Shown: positions 34,235 through 42,279 of the stretch, piece after piece | How positions within the stretch are numbered: the first letter of the stretch is position 1 | Layout: the number at the start of each line of letters is the position of its first letter | Source of the DNA: Clostridiales bacterium DTU089 | GTDB lineage: Bacteria > Bacillota > Clostridia > Oscillospirales > Acutalibacteraceae | NCBI GenBank assembly: GCA_001513045.1 | Contig: LFSB01000002.1 | Span: 1 to 64,000, forward strand | Length of the DNA: 64,000 bases | Reading direction: 5' to 3' | The notes under the pieces: generated by a model | What the model saw: the letters and a program-made list of their open reading frames with translations, nothing else | The model's database searches: none | Told to the model about the DNA's origin: nothing | Position numbers and translations under genes: made by a program

Positions 34235-35026
34235 ATGAAATTTTCGGTATGTATAGAAATGCTGTTTCGGGAAAAGCCCTTTTGTGAGCGTATTGAGGCT
34301 GTTAAAAGATGCTCAATGGATGCCGTGGAGTTCTGGGGCTTTGCATCAAAAAATCTTGATGAGGTGAAAGCAGCCTCAAAGGAATGCGGAGTTACCGTAA
34401 CCTCAATGTGCGTCGATTCCTCGGACGAATCGCTCGCATCAAAATACAGAAGTCACGGCTTGCTGTTTGAGGACAGCGGCGAACGTCTGAGGCATGTCTC
34501 CTTTGAATCCGTGGAAAGAGCGAGGGAGCTGGGAGTAAAGAACCTGATTGTAACGGCAGGACAGGCTCGCGATGACATCAGCAGAGAGGAGCAGCACGCC
34601 AATATAGTTAATGCGCTTCGCTGTGCCGTACCGATATTCGAGCGCGCCGGTGTCAATCTCATTCTTGAGCCGCTGAATACGATTACAAACCACAGAGGGC
34701 ATTATCTTTCGTCCTCTTATGAGGGCTTCGGTATTATACGCGAGGTCGGCAGTGATAATGTAAAGCTGCTGTATGACATATACCATCAACAGATAACCGA
34801 GGGAAATTTGATACCGAACATAACAAAAAATATTGGTTTTATCGGTCATTTCCACGCGGCAGACAATCCCGGACGAAATGAACCGGGCACCGGAGAGATA
34901 AATTACCGCAATGTGTTTGCGGCGATAAACGCAAGCGGATATAACGGATATATAGGGCTTGAGTATGAGCCTACACAGGACTCGGCACAAAGCCTGAAGG
35001 ATTTTTCCGAAGCATTCAGGTGTTGA
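34235..35026 (+). CDS. Hydroxypyruvate isomerase-like TIM-barrel protein
   Basis: 263 residues. Belongs to the xylose isomerase-like/AP endonuclease 2 TIM-barrel family: KFSVCIEMLF at the start, EPLNTITNHRGHYLSS (E and H of the metal site), LLYDIYHQQITEGN, IGFIGHFHAADNPGRNEPGTGEINY and GLEYEPTQDS. These motifs are characteristic of Hyi, which interconverts hydroxypyruvate and tartronate semialdehyde, but the family also has epimerases, so activity is not certain. GGAGAGG precedes the ATG. The -35 box of the yjdF promoter overlaps its stop codon. Confidence 0.8.
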   Translation: MKFSVCIEMLFREKPFCERIEAVKRCSMDAVEFWGFASKNLDEVKAASKECGVTVTSMCVDSSDESLASKYRSHGLLFEDSGERLRHVSFESVERARELGVKNLIVTAGQARDDISREEQHANIVNALRCAVPIFERAGVNLILEPLNTITNHRGHYLSSSYEGFGIIREVGSDNVKLLYDIYHQQITEGNLIPNITKNIGFIGHFHAADNPGRNEPGTGEINYRNVFAAINASGYNGYIGLEYEPTQDSAQSLKDFSEAFRC

Positions 35027-35051
35027 AAAAGCGTGATACATAGGTTATAAT
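35023..35051 (+). promoter_or_regulatory. Promoter of the yjdF riboswitch transcript
   Basis: TTGAAA (35023-35028, overlapping the preceding stop), 17-bp spacer, TATAAT (35046-35051). Transcript start would be near 35058. Confidence 0.88.
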
Positions 35052-35059
35052 TTAATCAG

Positions 35060-35165
35060 CAAGGATAAAAACACGTCCCGGTAGGTAGTCCGGGAGCGGC
35101 AATGCCGTCAGTAACCTGCCTCCTTTGGTTGTCCGTTCCTTGCCGCAAAAACAAAAAAGGAGGAG
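35060..35165 (+). ncRNA. yjdF-type riboswitch
   Basis: The leader lies directly upstream of a yjdF-family gene and carries GTCCCGG..GGTAG..CCGGGA, GCGGCAATGCCGTCAGTAACC and a purine/pyrimidine-rich end. CCTCCTTT (35119-35126) is the exact complement of AAAGGAGG (35156-35163), so it can mask the ribosome site: a translational switch. Published yjdF RNAs in Firmicutes sense azaaromatic compounds. Here the element is placed by its gene neighbour and by the sequestering stem; the full consensus needs a covariance search. Confidence 0.8.
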
Positions 35166-35174
35166 TTTTTACGG

Positions 35175-35198
35175 ATGGTTCATCTAACCCTGTTGTGA
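35175..35198 (+). other. Seven-codon leader minigene overlapping yjdF
   Basis: The only well-placed start after the riboswitch ribosome site (AAAGGAGGAG, 35156-35165) is ATG at 35175, which reads MVHLTLL and stops at TGA 35196-35198. It is not in the yjdF frame. Its stop overlaps a GTG at 35195-35197 in the yjdF frame (GTGA), the classic geometry of translational coupling. Confidence 0.5.
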
Positions 35199-35602
35199 TA
35201 TCCCGGTTTACCGTTTTGTTTGAGGAGCCTTTCTGGGTGGGCATTTATGAACGGGAGTTCAAAGGGCGCTGTGAGGTCTGCAAGATAACCTTCGGTGCCG
35301 AGCCCAAGGATTATGAGGTTTATGATTTTCTGTTGAAAAACTGGCACCGGCTGAGATTCAGCCCGTCTGTTGAGACAGAAATAATTCCGGACAGGCATGT
35401 AAACCCCAAACGTATGCAGCGTATTATCACAAAACAGCTCAATACCGGGATAGGCACGAAGGCTCAACAGGCTCTCAAGCTGCAACAGCAAGAGGGGAAG
35501 CAGGCGCGCAAAATCCGCTCACGCGAACAGCGTGAGGAGGAAAAGGAAAGGCTGCGCCGGCTGCATCGTCAGAAAAACAAGGAAAAGCACAGGGGGCATT
35601 AG
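35195..35602 (+). CDS. yjdF: YjdF-family (DUF2992) protein
   Basis: 135 residues from GTG 35195. Begins ISRFTVLFEEPFWVGIYERE, which matches the start of the YjdF family (a strand with FWVG), then FGAEPKDYEVYDFLLKNWHRLRFS and a basic tail rich in Arg, Lys and Gln (residues 95-135). Function is unknown; the family is controlled by the yjdF riboswitch and may protect against or act on aromatic compounds. No conventional start with a proper ribosome site exists in frame; longer in-frame reading reaches into the riboswitch. The gene may be translated by coupling from the MVHLTLL minigene. Its last bases form the terminator stem. Confidence 0.85.
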   Translation: MISRFTVLFEEPFWVGIYEREFKGRCEVCKITFGAEPKDYEVYDFLLKNWHRLRFSPSVETEIIPDRHVNPKRMQRIITKQLNTGIGTKAQQALKLQQQEGKQARKIRSREQREEEKERLRRLHRQKNKEKHRGH

Positions 35603-35620
35603 CCTTCTGTGCTTTTCTTC
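35583..35620 (+). terminator. Terminator overlapping the yjdF stop codon
   Basis: AAAAGCACAG (35583-35592) pairs with CTGTGCTTTT (35607-35616) with a 14-base loop that contains the TAG stop at 35600-35602; TTTTCTTC follows. Confidence 0.85.
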
Positions 35621-35635
35621 GTCATTACATAACTC

Positions 35636-35664
35636 TTGACAAGGATGAAAACCGACGCTATAAT
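35636..35664 (+). promoter_or_regulatory. Consensus promoter of the orphan structured-leader gene
   Basis: TTGACA (35636-35641), 17-bp spacer, TATAAT (35659-35664), a perfect match. Start of transcription near 35671. Confidence 0.92.
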
Positions 35665-35671
35665 AAATGTA

Positions 35672-35734
35672 GCAAACGAATGTTCTGCAACAAGAGGACG
35701 GATTTATCCGTTCTTTTATTTTGCCTTCGTTTGC
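35672..35734 (+). other. Nested hairpin leader with a terminator-like core
   Basis: GCAAACGAA (35672-35680) is the exact inverse of TTCGTTTGC (35726-35734). Inside it, AAGAGGACGGAT pairs with ATCCGTTCTTTT (G-U pairs included), with T-rich sequence TTTTATTTTG after it. The inner hairpin looks like an intrinsic terminator within the 5' leader of the next gene. It may be an attenuator or a protective stem. Confidence 0.6.
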
Positions 35735-35764
35735 GGGAGGGAATACTACGGAAAGGAAAAAGAT

Positions 35765-36343
35765 ATGCTGACAAGAAATTATTACAATTGTCTGTGCTAT
35801 TCTGCAATGATGCAAAGTGCCGGAACCGTAAATAACGGGGATGACCCGTTCGCAGGAGGAAATCTTTATTGTAAGGGTATGACCGGCGGCATGGCATTGC
35901 CGAACGTCACCAAAATTTACATGCCTGTATCCGACCGCACATATCCCGAAACATCATATATGGATGGTTACGGACTCTGGCCCTGCGGTTCAGCGGACAA
36001 CACACTTGAGTGTGCCGAGGTAACCTTTGATACCTATGCCGCTTCAACGCCGATGCTCAATCCAACTCAGATTCAGGCATCGAACCACATTGTTTCGGAT
36101 GCGGTGTTTGACAGCGTGACAAACAAATGGAGCAGAAAAATAAAGCGCTCCTTTAAAAACATAAGCGGCGGAGTGCTTTATATTTATGAGCAGACCTGGT
36201 CCTGCTTTAAGGCTCAGAGTGCCGCTGCGGATGCCATAGTGCTGTTTGATTTGACCAAGCTTGCAACGCCTTTGGCAGTGAATGCGGATGAGTTTTTTAC
36301 ACTTGAGATGAATCTTGAGTGCGCGTATCCCGAACCCGCATAA
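35765..36343 (+). CDS. Orphan hypothetical protein, possibly phage structural-like
   Basis: 192 residues from ATG 35765 with GGAAAGGAAAAAG upstream. No signal peptide or membrane segment. The sequence is beta-rich with repeated small and aromatic residues and five cysteines (NYYNCLCYS, NLYCKG, WPCG, LECAEVTF, WSCFK, NLECAYP). The style recalls phage or encapsulated structural proteins, but no family is recognised. It has its own consensus promoter and a structured leader, and a strong terminator follows, so it is an independent unit. No other phage gene is next to it. Confidence 0.5.
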   Translation: MLTRNYYNCLCYSAMMQSAGTVNNGDDPFAGGNLYCKGMTGGMALPNVTKIYMPVSDRTYPETSYMDGYGLWPCGSADNTLECAEVTFDTYAASTPMLNPTQIQASNHIVSDAVFDSVTNKWSRKIKRSFKNISGGVLYIYEQTWSCFKAQSAAADAIVLFDLTKLATPLAVNADEFFTLEMNLECAYPEPA

Positions 36344-36366
36344 CCAGCTATCCGTTCGCTTACAAA

Positions 36367-36406
36367 AATCCCCCGGCAAAGCTTTCTGCTTGCCGGGGGA
36401 TTGGTT
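36367..36406. terminator. Terminator between the orphan gene and the EAL gene
   Basis: AATCCCCCGGCAAAGC pairs with GCTTGCCGGGGGATT around TTTCT. Short T-rich stretches on both sides; the two flanking genes converge here. Confidence 0.85.
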
Positions 36407-36408
36407 TG

Positions 36409-39342
36409 TCATTTGTCCAGCTTTAATATTACTGCGCTTGCGATGGCGTTTTTGCCGCTTCGGCTTACAACCTTTGCAATGAGCCTGGAACGGTAAACCT
36501 TTCCGTCCTTTGTAAGCTTTCTGCATACTATGTCGATGGGCGAGGAGTTTTCAAGTAGATTTTTCAATGCACCGTCAACAAGGGAGAGGTCATCGGGATG
36601 TATGCTTTTCATCGGCTAGTTTGAATACAGCTCGGCGTATTCCTCTCTTGTACAACCTGCAATTTCCGCCGCGGTGTCGTTAAAATAAATTGCGCGCACC
36701 TTGTCCGGAGATATCTCATATAAAACTATTCCTCCCGGAACCGCAGACATGATAGATTCAAGATAGGCTCTGTAATCGTCCTCCTTGCTTTTAAGCAAAA
36801 AGCGCTCCGTAATATCATTAAAGGATATGCAAATCAAAGGACATTCATCTGTGCCGCCGAGATAGTTGTAAACGCAGTCAAGATACACAAGGTTTCCGTT
36901 GTGATGATAATGCCTTACGGTAATCCTCTGGGACTTTCCGGTGGCGATTACAGCGCGGCAGGCATTTATGGATTTTTCTACATCGTCTTCAAATACCAGC
37001 TTATGAACATTTGAGGAATAGGAGTCCACGCTGTCGGTATCAAAGCCGAGAATGTCGTAATATGTGGAGTTGGTTTTGATAAGCTCAAGCGAGGAGCCCA
37101 TAAATTCATACAGACCCAGTCCCCCTGCAAGGGAGTTGAGAAGACGGTTCGTTGCGGCGTTTCCGCTGAATATTTCGTCGAAATCTATCGGGTGAAGCAC
37201 AATATCCGAATCGGAGGGCTTCCTGAGCTCCTCTCCGGACAATGCTCCGTAGCCCTTGGCTTCAAACTCGTCAAGAGGCAGAGGCTTGGAGAAATAATAG
37301 CTCTGGATTCTGTCGCAGCCCACACTGCGCAGAAAATCAATCTGCTGTGCTGTTTCGACGCCCTCTGCGATAACCGCCATGTCAAGCCATTTTGCCATGC
37401 GTATTATTGAGGTGACTATATTTCCTGTGCGCTTCGAGGTTTCAAAGTCCTCGAGGAATTTCATGTCTATTTTCAGCACGTCAACCGGGAGGTCCTTGAG
37501 TGTGTTGAGTGATGAATAACCGCTGCCGAAGTCATCCATAAGCACGGTAAAGCCGGCGCTCTGAAGCTCGGCGGTTGTTTTAATGAGCTTGGCGGGGGTG
37601 TCCGTGTAGGCGCTTTCGGTTATCTCAAGCTTCAAAAGAGAGGGGTCAACGCCGTATTTGTCGCACAAATCGCAGATTTTACGGCAGATGTTCAGGCTGT
37701 AAATACTGCGGCGTGAAGCGTTGACGGATATCGATATCGGCGGGAGACCTCTGTCGGCGCGCTGCTTGATGTAGCGGCACACCTCTTCCCAGACATAATA
37801 ATCAAGCTTGGTTATAAAGCCGTTGCGCTCAAACAAGGGAATGAACAGACCCGGGGATATGAGTCCCTTGGTCGGGTGACGCCAGCGTACGAGAGCCTCG
37901 GCGCTTACAGCATCCTGCTTTGCAAGGCTGATTACGGGTTGAAGGAAAATAACAAACTGATGCTGCTCAACCGCAAGTGACATTTCACCGATTATCTCCT
38001 GCTCGCGCAGAAGAGTTTCACGGATTTTATCATCATAATAGGCGTAATTTGAGCTGATATCCTCGGTTACGTTTTGCAGCGCAAGCGAAGCGCGGTCAAA
38101 CATATTCGCCGCCGGCATTGTCGGGTCATCTATGACGTATATTCCGGCCTCCACCACTATGTGAACATCACCGCATATTTCGCTGAGCTTTGCGTCAATT
38201 TCAGTGACTACAGCATCAATATTGAAGTCACCCCTGCGTACACAGGCTGCGAAGTGGTCACCTGCAATTCTGCCGTAAGACGCATGCTTGTCGAAAAGAA
38301 CCTGATCCATGTATTTGGCGAGAGCGATGAGTATGCTGTCGCCGGTGCCTACGCCGTATATTTCGTTGATAAGCTTGAATTTGCGGACGTTGAACTTCAA
38401 AAACACATAGGTGGATTCGGGGTCCTCGCGCAGAAGCTCCTCTGTTTTGCGGAAAAACTTCTCGCGGTTATAGATGCCTGTAAGCTGGTCATGGTCGGCA
38501 CGGTAGCGAAGCTCTTTATTGGCAAGCTCAATTTTCTGTTCGTTGAGCTTTTGCTCCGTAATATTTTCCATTATAGCCATGATGACGTGGTTCTTTGATT
38601 CCTCGTAGCTTATCTCGACCCCCTGAATGTGTATCCACTGAACCTCTGAGTTGCCGTCAAACATGCGGATTTGCCGTGAAAATGAGGTGTGGTTTTCTAT
38701 TGCGTCAAGAATGGCGGTATGTATTTGTTCTCTGTCCTGTGGGTAGACATCGAGAAATATATTGGGGTTATGAGCAGCATAGCCTTCGGGTGTGTAGCCG
38801 AACAACTCGTAAAAGCCCCTGTTGCGGTAAAGAAGATAGCCGGATGAATCATCGGCTATATCTATGAAGACGATTCCGCCTATCATGTTGTCCATTATTG
38901 CCTGAAGATGAAGCTGGTCCTGCGTCTGCTTTTTCAGCTTTGCGTTTTCAACCTTTACCTCGGCAAGCTCCGCCTTGAGGACAATATTTTTAACGCGCTG
39001 ACGTATGATGCGCGGGTCGAAGGGCTTTGTTATCATATCGTCGGCACCGTGATTGAGAGCCTTCAGCTCGCTGTCGGTGTCATCGGAGGAGGACAGAACA
39101 ATAACGGGAGTCTCCTCAAGCGCCTTGGTCGAACGCATAACAGTGAGCAGCTCATAGCCGTCCATTACCGGCATTATGAGGTCAAGCACTACTATTGAAA
39201 ACGATTTTTCGTCGGAAAGCAGTGTGTCCAGGGCTTCTTTGCCGTCGGATGCCTGAAAAACATCGTATTCGCCCTTGAAGATTTCAACAAGAAGCGAGCG
39301 GTTTATTTTACTGTCATCGACGACAAGCATTCGTTTTTTCAT
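36409..39342 (-). pseudogene. REC-PAS-GGDEF-EAL signalling protein broken by an in-frame TAG
   Basis: The frame spans 977 codons but is stopped after 908 residues by TAG at 36618-36616, in the middle of the last PAS domain. Two codons after the stop is an ATG, and the same frame continues 67 residues (MKSIHPDDLSLVDGA...), completing the PAS fold. Domains: receiver (D9, D10, phospho-acceptor D54, K106), PAS (about 150-265), GGDEF (about 283-440) and EAL (about 450-695), then PAS (about 730-850 and 860-977). The GGDEF motif is degenerate (A360-G-D-H-F), so it probably cannot make c-di-GMP. The EAL site is complete (EAL at 482-484, SVNAS, LEITES, DDFGSGYSSL at 603-612, AEGVET at 659-664), so the likely role is a c-di-GMP phosphodiesterase under phosphorelay control. 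Even the truncated form keeps receiver and EAL. Confidence 0.88.
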
Positions 39343-39701
39343 AAATCGGATTCCTCCGTTGCCGCAGATATTGTGCGGACAGTCTCGGTGTATATTTTAT
39401 AAACGGTGTCAAAATGGACTTTTAAATCGGAATAGTCTTCTGCTCTGAGCTTTTCGGTCAGTTCGCAGCACGCACGATAAAGGGGGGTAAGGCTCAGATT
39501 GCCGGTTACTCCCTTCATTGTGTGTATAAGCTCGAACAGATTCCGGGTGTCTCCGGCTTCAACAGCAGCCTTCGCTTTGTCGAAATCATTTTCCTCGCAA
39601 AAGGATTTCAGGAGAGATTCATAAAGCTCGGAGTTTCCTACGAAACGCCCGATACCCTCCTCGTAATCTATGCCGCCCGTTTTGAGCAGAGAAATATTCA
39701 T
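39339..39701 (-). CDS. Hpt (histidine phosphotransfer) domain protein
   Basis: 120 residues, all helical. The phospho-accepting His60 lies in LFELIHTMKGVTGNLSLTPLY, the Hpt signature (HxxKG). It overlaps the receiver-EAL gene by ATGA, so it most likely passes phosphate to that receiver. No histidine kinase is adjacent. A perfect palindrome GTAAACTTTAGTTTAC and a promoter lie upstream. Confidence 0.9.
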   Translation of the reverse strand: MNISLLKTGGIDYEEGIGRFVGNSELYESLLKSFCEENDFDKAKAAVEAGDTRNLFELIHTMKGVTGNLSLTPLYRACCELTEKLRAEDYSDLKVHFDTVYKIYTETVRTISAATEESDL

Positions 39702-39719
39702 CAGATAAAGTCATCTCCC

Positions 39720-39735
39720 GTAAACTTTAGTTTAC
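39720..39735. promoter_or_regulatory. Palindrome upstream of the Hpt-EAL operon
   Basis: GTAAACT (39720-39726) and AGTTTAC (39729-39735) are perfect inverse copies around TT. The site lies between the -10 box and the Hpt start codon, so it would be in the leader or overlap a downstream operator. Confidence 0.5.
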
Positions 39736-39782
39736 CGTATAAAATTATGCATATAAAATCGTAATCGCAAATATACAGGTTA

Positions 39783-39811
39783 ATTGTATCATTTGTTTTT
39801 ACAAAAATCAA
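39783..39811 (-). promoter_or_regulatory. Promoter of the Hpt-EAL operon
   Basis: Minus-strand TTGATT (39811-39806), 17-bp spacer, TACAAT (39788-39783). Confidence 0.7.
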
Positions 39812-39886
39812 CACAAAAATGCCTGAAAGCGATAAAAATTTATAAAAAAACCATAAAATGACAACAACTAATGGGTGAAAGTATAC

Positions 39887-39930
39887 AAAAAGCGCTCCCT
39901 TTCCGCAATTTCGGGAAGGGAGCGCTTTTT
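39887..39930 (-). terminator. Terminator of thrS
   Basis: AAAAAGCGCTCCCTT pairs with AAGGGAGCGCTTTTT around a small loop with a CCG/CGG inner pairing; ends in a T run on either strand. Confidence 0.92.
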
Positions 39931-39940
39931 CATTTTAAAA

Positions 39941-41848
39941 TCAGAGTGAGCGAGAGCTAATCTCATTGAGAATATCCGAGAGGAATTTGTCGACGTTTGT
40001 AGAGCCGATATCACCCTTGCTGCGGCTTCTGACTGATACGGTTCCGCTTTCGGCTTCCTTGTCACCGACGATAAGCATATAAGGAATTTTTCTGAGCTGA
40101 GCCTCACGGATTTTATAACCGATTTTTTCGCTTCTGGTGTCAAGCTCAACGCGTATACCGGCATCATACAGCGTCTTGCGGATTGTTTCGGCAAAATCAA
40201 GATGCTTTTCGGATATCGGAAGTATTCTTACCTGCTCAGGAGCGAGCCAGGTCGGGAACGCGCCCGCAAAATGCTCTGTAATAACACCGACAAAGCGCTC
40301 TATCGAACCGAAGACAACCCTGTGAATCATTACGGGACGGTGCTTTTCGCCGTCGGCTCCGGTGTATTCAAGCTCAAAGCGCTCAGGCATCTGGAAGTCG
40401 AGCTGAATGGTTCCGCACTGCCAGGTTCTGCCTATGCTGTCCTCAAGATGGAAGTCGAGCTTCGGGCCGTAGAAGGCGCCGTCACCCTCGTTTATTTCAT
40501 ATTCCTTGCCGAGGGATTCCATGGCGTTTTTCAATGCGTTTGTAGCAAGCTCCCAATCCTCAAGAGAGCCCATGTGGTCATCGGGCATTGTGGAGAGCTC
40601 GATTTTGTATTTGAGTCCGAACAGTGAGTAAACCTCATCAAAAAGGCGGGTAACGCCTATGATTTCTTCCTTTATCTGGTCGCGGGTCATGAAGATATGC
40701 GCATCGTCCTGCGTGAAGCAGCGAACCCTGAAAAGGCCGTGAAGCGCGCCCGAAAGCTCATGACGGTGAACAAGACCGAGCTCGCCGCAGCGCAGGGGAA
40801 GGTCGCGGTAGGAGTGCGGCTCGGATTTGAAGACGAGCATTCCGCCGGGGCAGTTCATGGGCTTTACCGCATAATCCTCTTCATCTATGACGGTGGTGTA
40901 CATGTTATCCTTGTAATGGTCCCAGTGGCCGCTTCTGTGCCAAAGCTCCTGATTGAGGATTATGGGAGTGGAAATTTCAACATAACCGTAACGCTTGTGA
41001 ACCTCTCTCCAGTACTCGATGAGAGTGTTCTTGAGAATCATACCGTTGGGCAGGAAGAAGGGGAAGCCGGGTCCCTCCTCGGTGAGCATGAAAAGTCCGA
41101 GCTCCTTGCCGATTTTTCTGTGGTCGCGCTTCTTGGCCTCCTCCATGCGCTCGATATAAGCGTCAAGTTCCTCTTTCTTAGGGAAGGCTATGCCGTATAT
41201 TCTCTGGAGCATTTTGTTTTTCTGGTCCGCACGCCAGTAGGCGCCGGTGCACGCGGTGAGCTTGAACGCCTTTATTCTGCCGGTTGAGGGGATATGAGGA
41301 CCTGCGCACACATCGACGTACTCACCCTGCTTATAGAAGCTGATGGGTTCGTTTTTGCCGGCGTGCTCCTCGATAAGCTCGACCTTGTAAGGCTCGCCCT
41401 TTTCCTGCATGAATTCTATTGCCTTTGCCGGCTCAAGCTCGAAGCGCTCAAGATATAAATCCTCCTTAACGACCTTCTTCATCTCTGCCTCGATTTTTTC
41501 AAGAACCTCGGGAGTGAAGGGGGTGTCACAGTCGAAATCATAATAAAAGCCGTTTTCGATAGCGGGACCTATGGCGAGCTTTGCATCGGGATAAAGACGC
41601 TTGACCGCCTGCGCGAGAATATGCGAGGAGGTGTGCCAGAATGCGTGCTTACCTTCCGCACTTTCAAAGTTGAGCAGCTCAAGCGAGCAGTCCTTTTCGA
41701 GCGGAGTGCGGATATCGGCGGACTCGCCGTCGATAAGGCAGGCGCAGAGGTTTTTATAAAGCCCCATGCTTATTTGCTTTGCTATGTCCTCCGGCGTTGT
41801 GCCGTTCTCAAACTCCCTGACATCGTCCCTGAGTTTTACTTTAATCAT
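39941..41848 (-). CDS. thrS: Threonyl-tRNA synthetase
   Basis: 635 residues, with the full bacterial architecture. TGS domain (1-62), editing domain with HTSSHILAQAVKRL and CAGPHIPSTG, catalytic core with motif 2-like RCGELGLVHRHELSGALHGLFRVRCFTQDDAHIF, and a C-terminal anticodon-binding domain. Charges tRNA-Thr. AGGAGG precedes the ATG. A T-box leader lies upstream, so expression rises when tRNA-Thr is uncharged. Confidence 0.98.
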   Translation of the reverse strand: MIKVKLRDDVREFENGTTPEDIAKQISMGLYKNLCACLIDGESADIRTPLEKDCSLELLNFESAEGKHAFWHTSSHILAQAVKRLYPDAKLAIGPAIENGFYYDFDCDTPFTPEVLEKIEAEMKKVVKEDLYLERFELEPAKAIEFMQEKGEPYKVELIEEHAGKNEPISFYKQGEYVDVCAGPHIPSTGRIKAFKLTACTGAYWRADQKNKMLQRIYGIAFPKKEELDAYIERMEEAKKRDHRKIGKELGLFMLTEEGPGFPFFLPNGMILKNTLIEYWREVHKRYGYVEISTPIILNQELWHRSGHWDHYKDNMYTTVIDEEDYAVKPMNCPGGMLVFKSEPHSYRDLPLRCGELGLVHRHELSGALHGLFRVRCFTQDDAHIFMTRDQIKEEIIGVTRLFDEVYSLFGLKYKIELSTMPDDHMGSLEDWELATNALKNAMESLGKEYEINEGDGAFYGPKLDFHLEDSIGRTWQCGTIQLDFQMPERFELEYTGADGEKHRPVMIHRVVFGSIERFVGVITEHFAGAFPTWLAPEQVRILPISEKHLDFAETIRKTLYDAGIRVELDTRSEKIGYKIREAQLRKIPYMLIVGDKEAESGTVSVRSRSKGDIGSTNVDKFLSDILNEISSRSL

Positions 41849-41865
41849 TTTTCAAATCCTCCTAA

Positions 41866-42125
41866 AAATAAAAAGCCTCATCCCGAAAAGGGATGAAGCA
41901 TATTGTGCTCCACGGTTCCACCCGTATTGCGGGAAAAATCCCGCCGCTTTTTGTGCCTTAACGCGGCAACGTGACGGCGCACCTTATCTTTCGCTTCGGT
42001 GCGCTGCTCGGAAGCGGTTTTCGCGGCTCCTGCCCGTAAGCCCCTTTCAGCTGCGGAGGCTCTCTCTGGAACGGACTGCGGTGTCGTTACTGTCTTCGTC
42101 ACAGCAGTTGGAATATGTTGCTTTG
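41866..42125 (-). ncRNA. T-box leader of thrS, threonine (ACC) specifier
   Basis: The minus strand carries the T-box core CGGGTGGAACCGTGG (41924-41910) followed by a terminator, CATCCC/GGGATG at 41895-41879 and a U-rich tail to 41867. The AGAGAG motif of stem I (near 42065-42059) is visible. The likely specifier is ACC (42018-42016), followed by a purine and TTCC, the same context as in the leucine T-box at 14947. Premature termination is relieved by uncharged tRNA-Thr(GGU). Confidence 0.92.
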
Positions 42126-42131
42126 ACCGTA

Positions 42132-42160
42132 ATTATACATCGCGCAATTCTGAAAGTCAA
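42132..42160 (-). promoter_or_regulatory. Promoter of thrS
   Basis: Minus-strand TTGACT (42160-42155), 17-bp spacer, TATAAT (42137-42132). Directly upstream of the T-box leader. Confidence 0.88.
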
Positions 42161-42205
42161 TAGAAAAATATTTCGCGAATCGGAGTAAAAATCGGCTGTA
42201 AATTC

Positions 42206-42234
42206 TTTACATCTCGTTTATAATGATATATAAT
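42206..42234 (+). promoter_or_regulatory. Promoter of the dockerin phosphoesterase gene
   Basis: TTTACA (42206-42211), 17-bp spacer, TATAAT (42229-42234). It puts the transcript start near 42241, so a start codon at 42223 is excluded and ATG 42280 is supported. Confidence 0.8.
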
Positions 42235-42279
42235 ACAAGAGTATATGTATTACCCAAAAAAGAACGGAGGATTCGAGAA

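Noticed and set aside
36409..36612. A separate 67-residue gene
   Set aside because: It is in the same frame as the preceding EAL protein, completes its PAS domain and lacks a promoter; treated as the tail after an in-frame TAG.
36616..36618. TAG as a pyrrolysine codon
   Set aside because: No pyrrolysine gene is in the window and a PAS domain needs none there; a mutation or read-through is simpler. Cannot be excluded without the rest of the genome.
39868..40200. A 110-codon minus-strand frame over the thrS end
   Set aside because: It overlaps the terminator and the 3' end of thrS in another frame.
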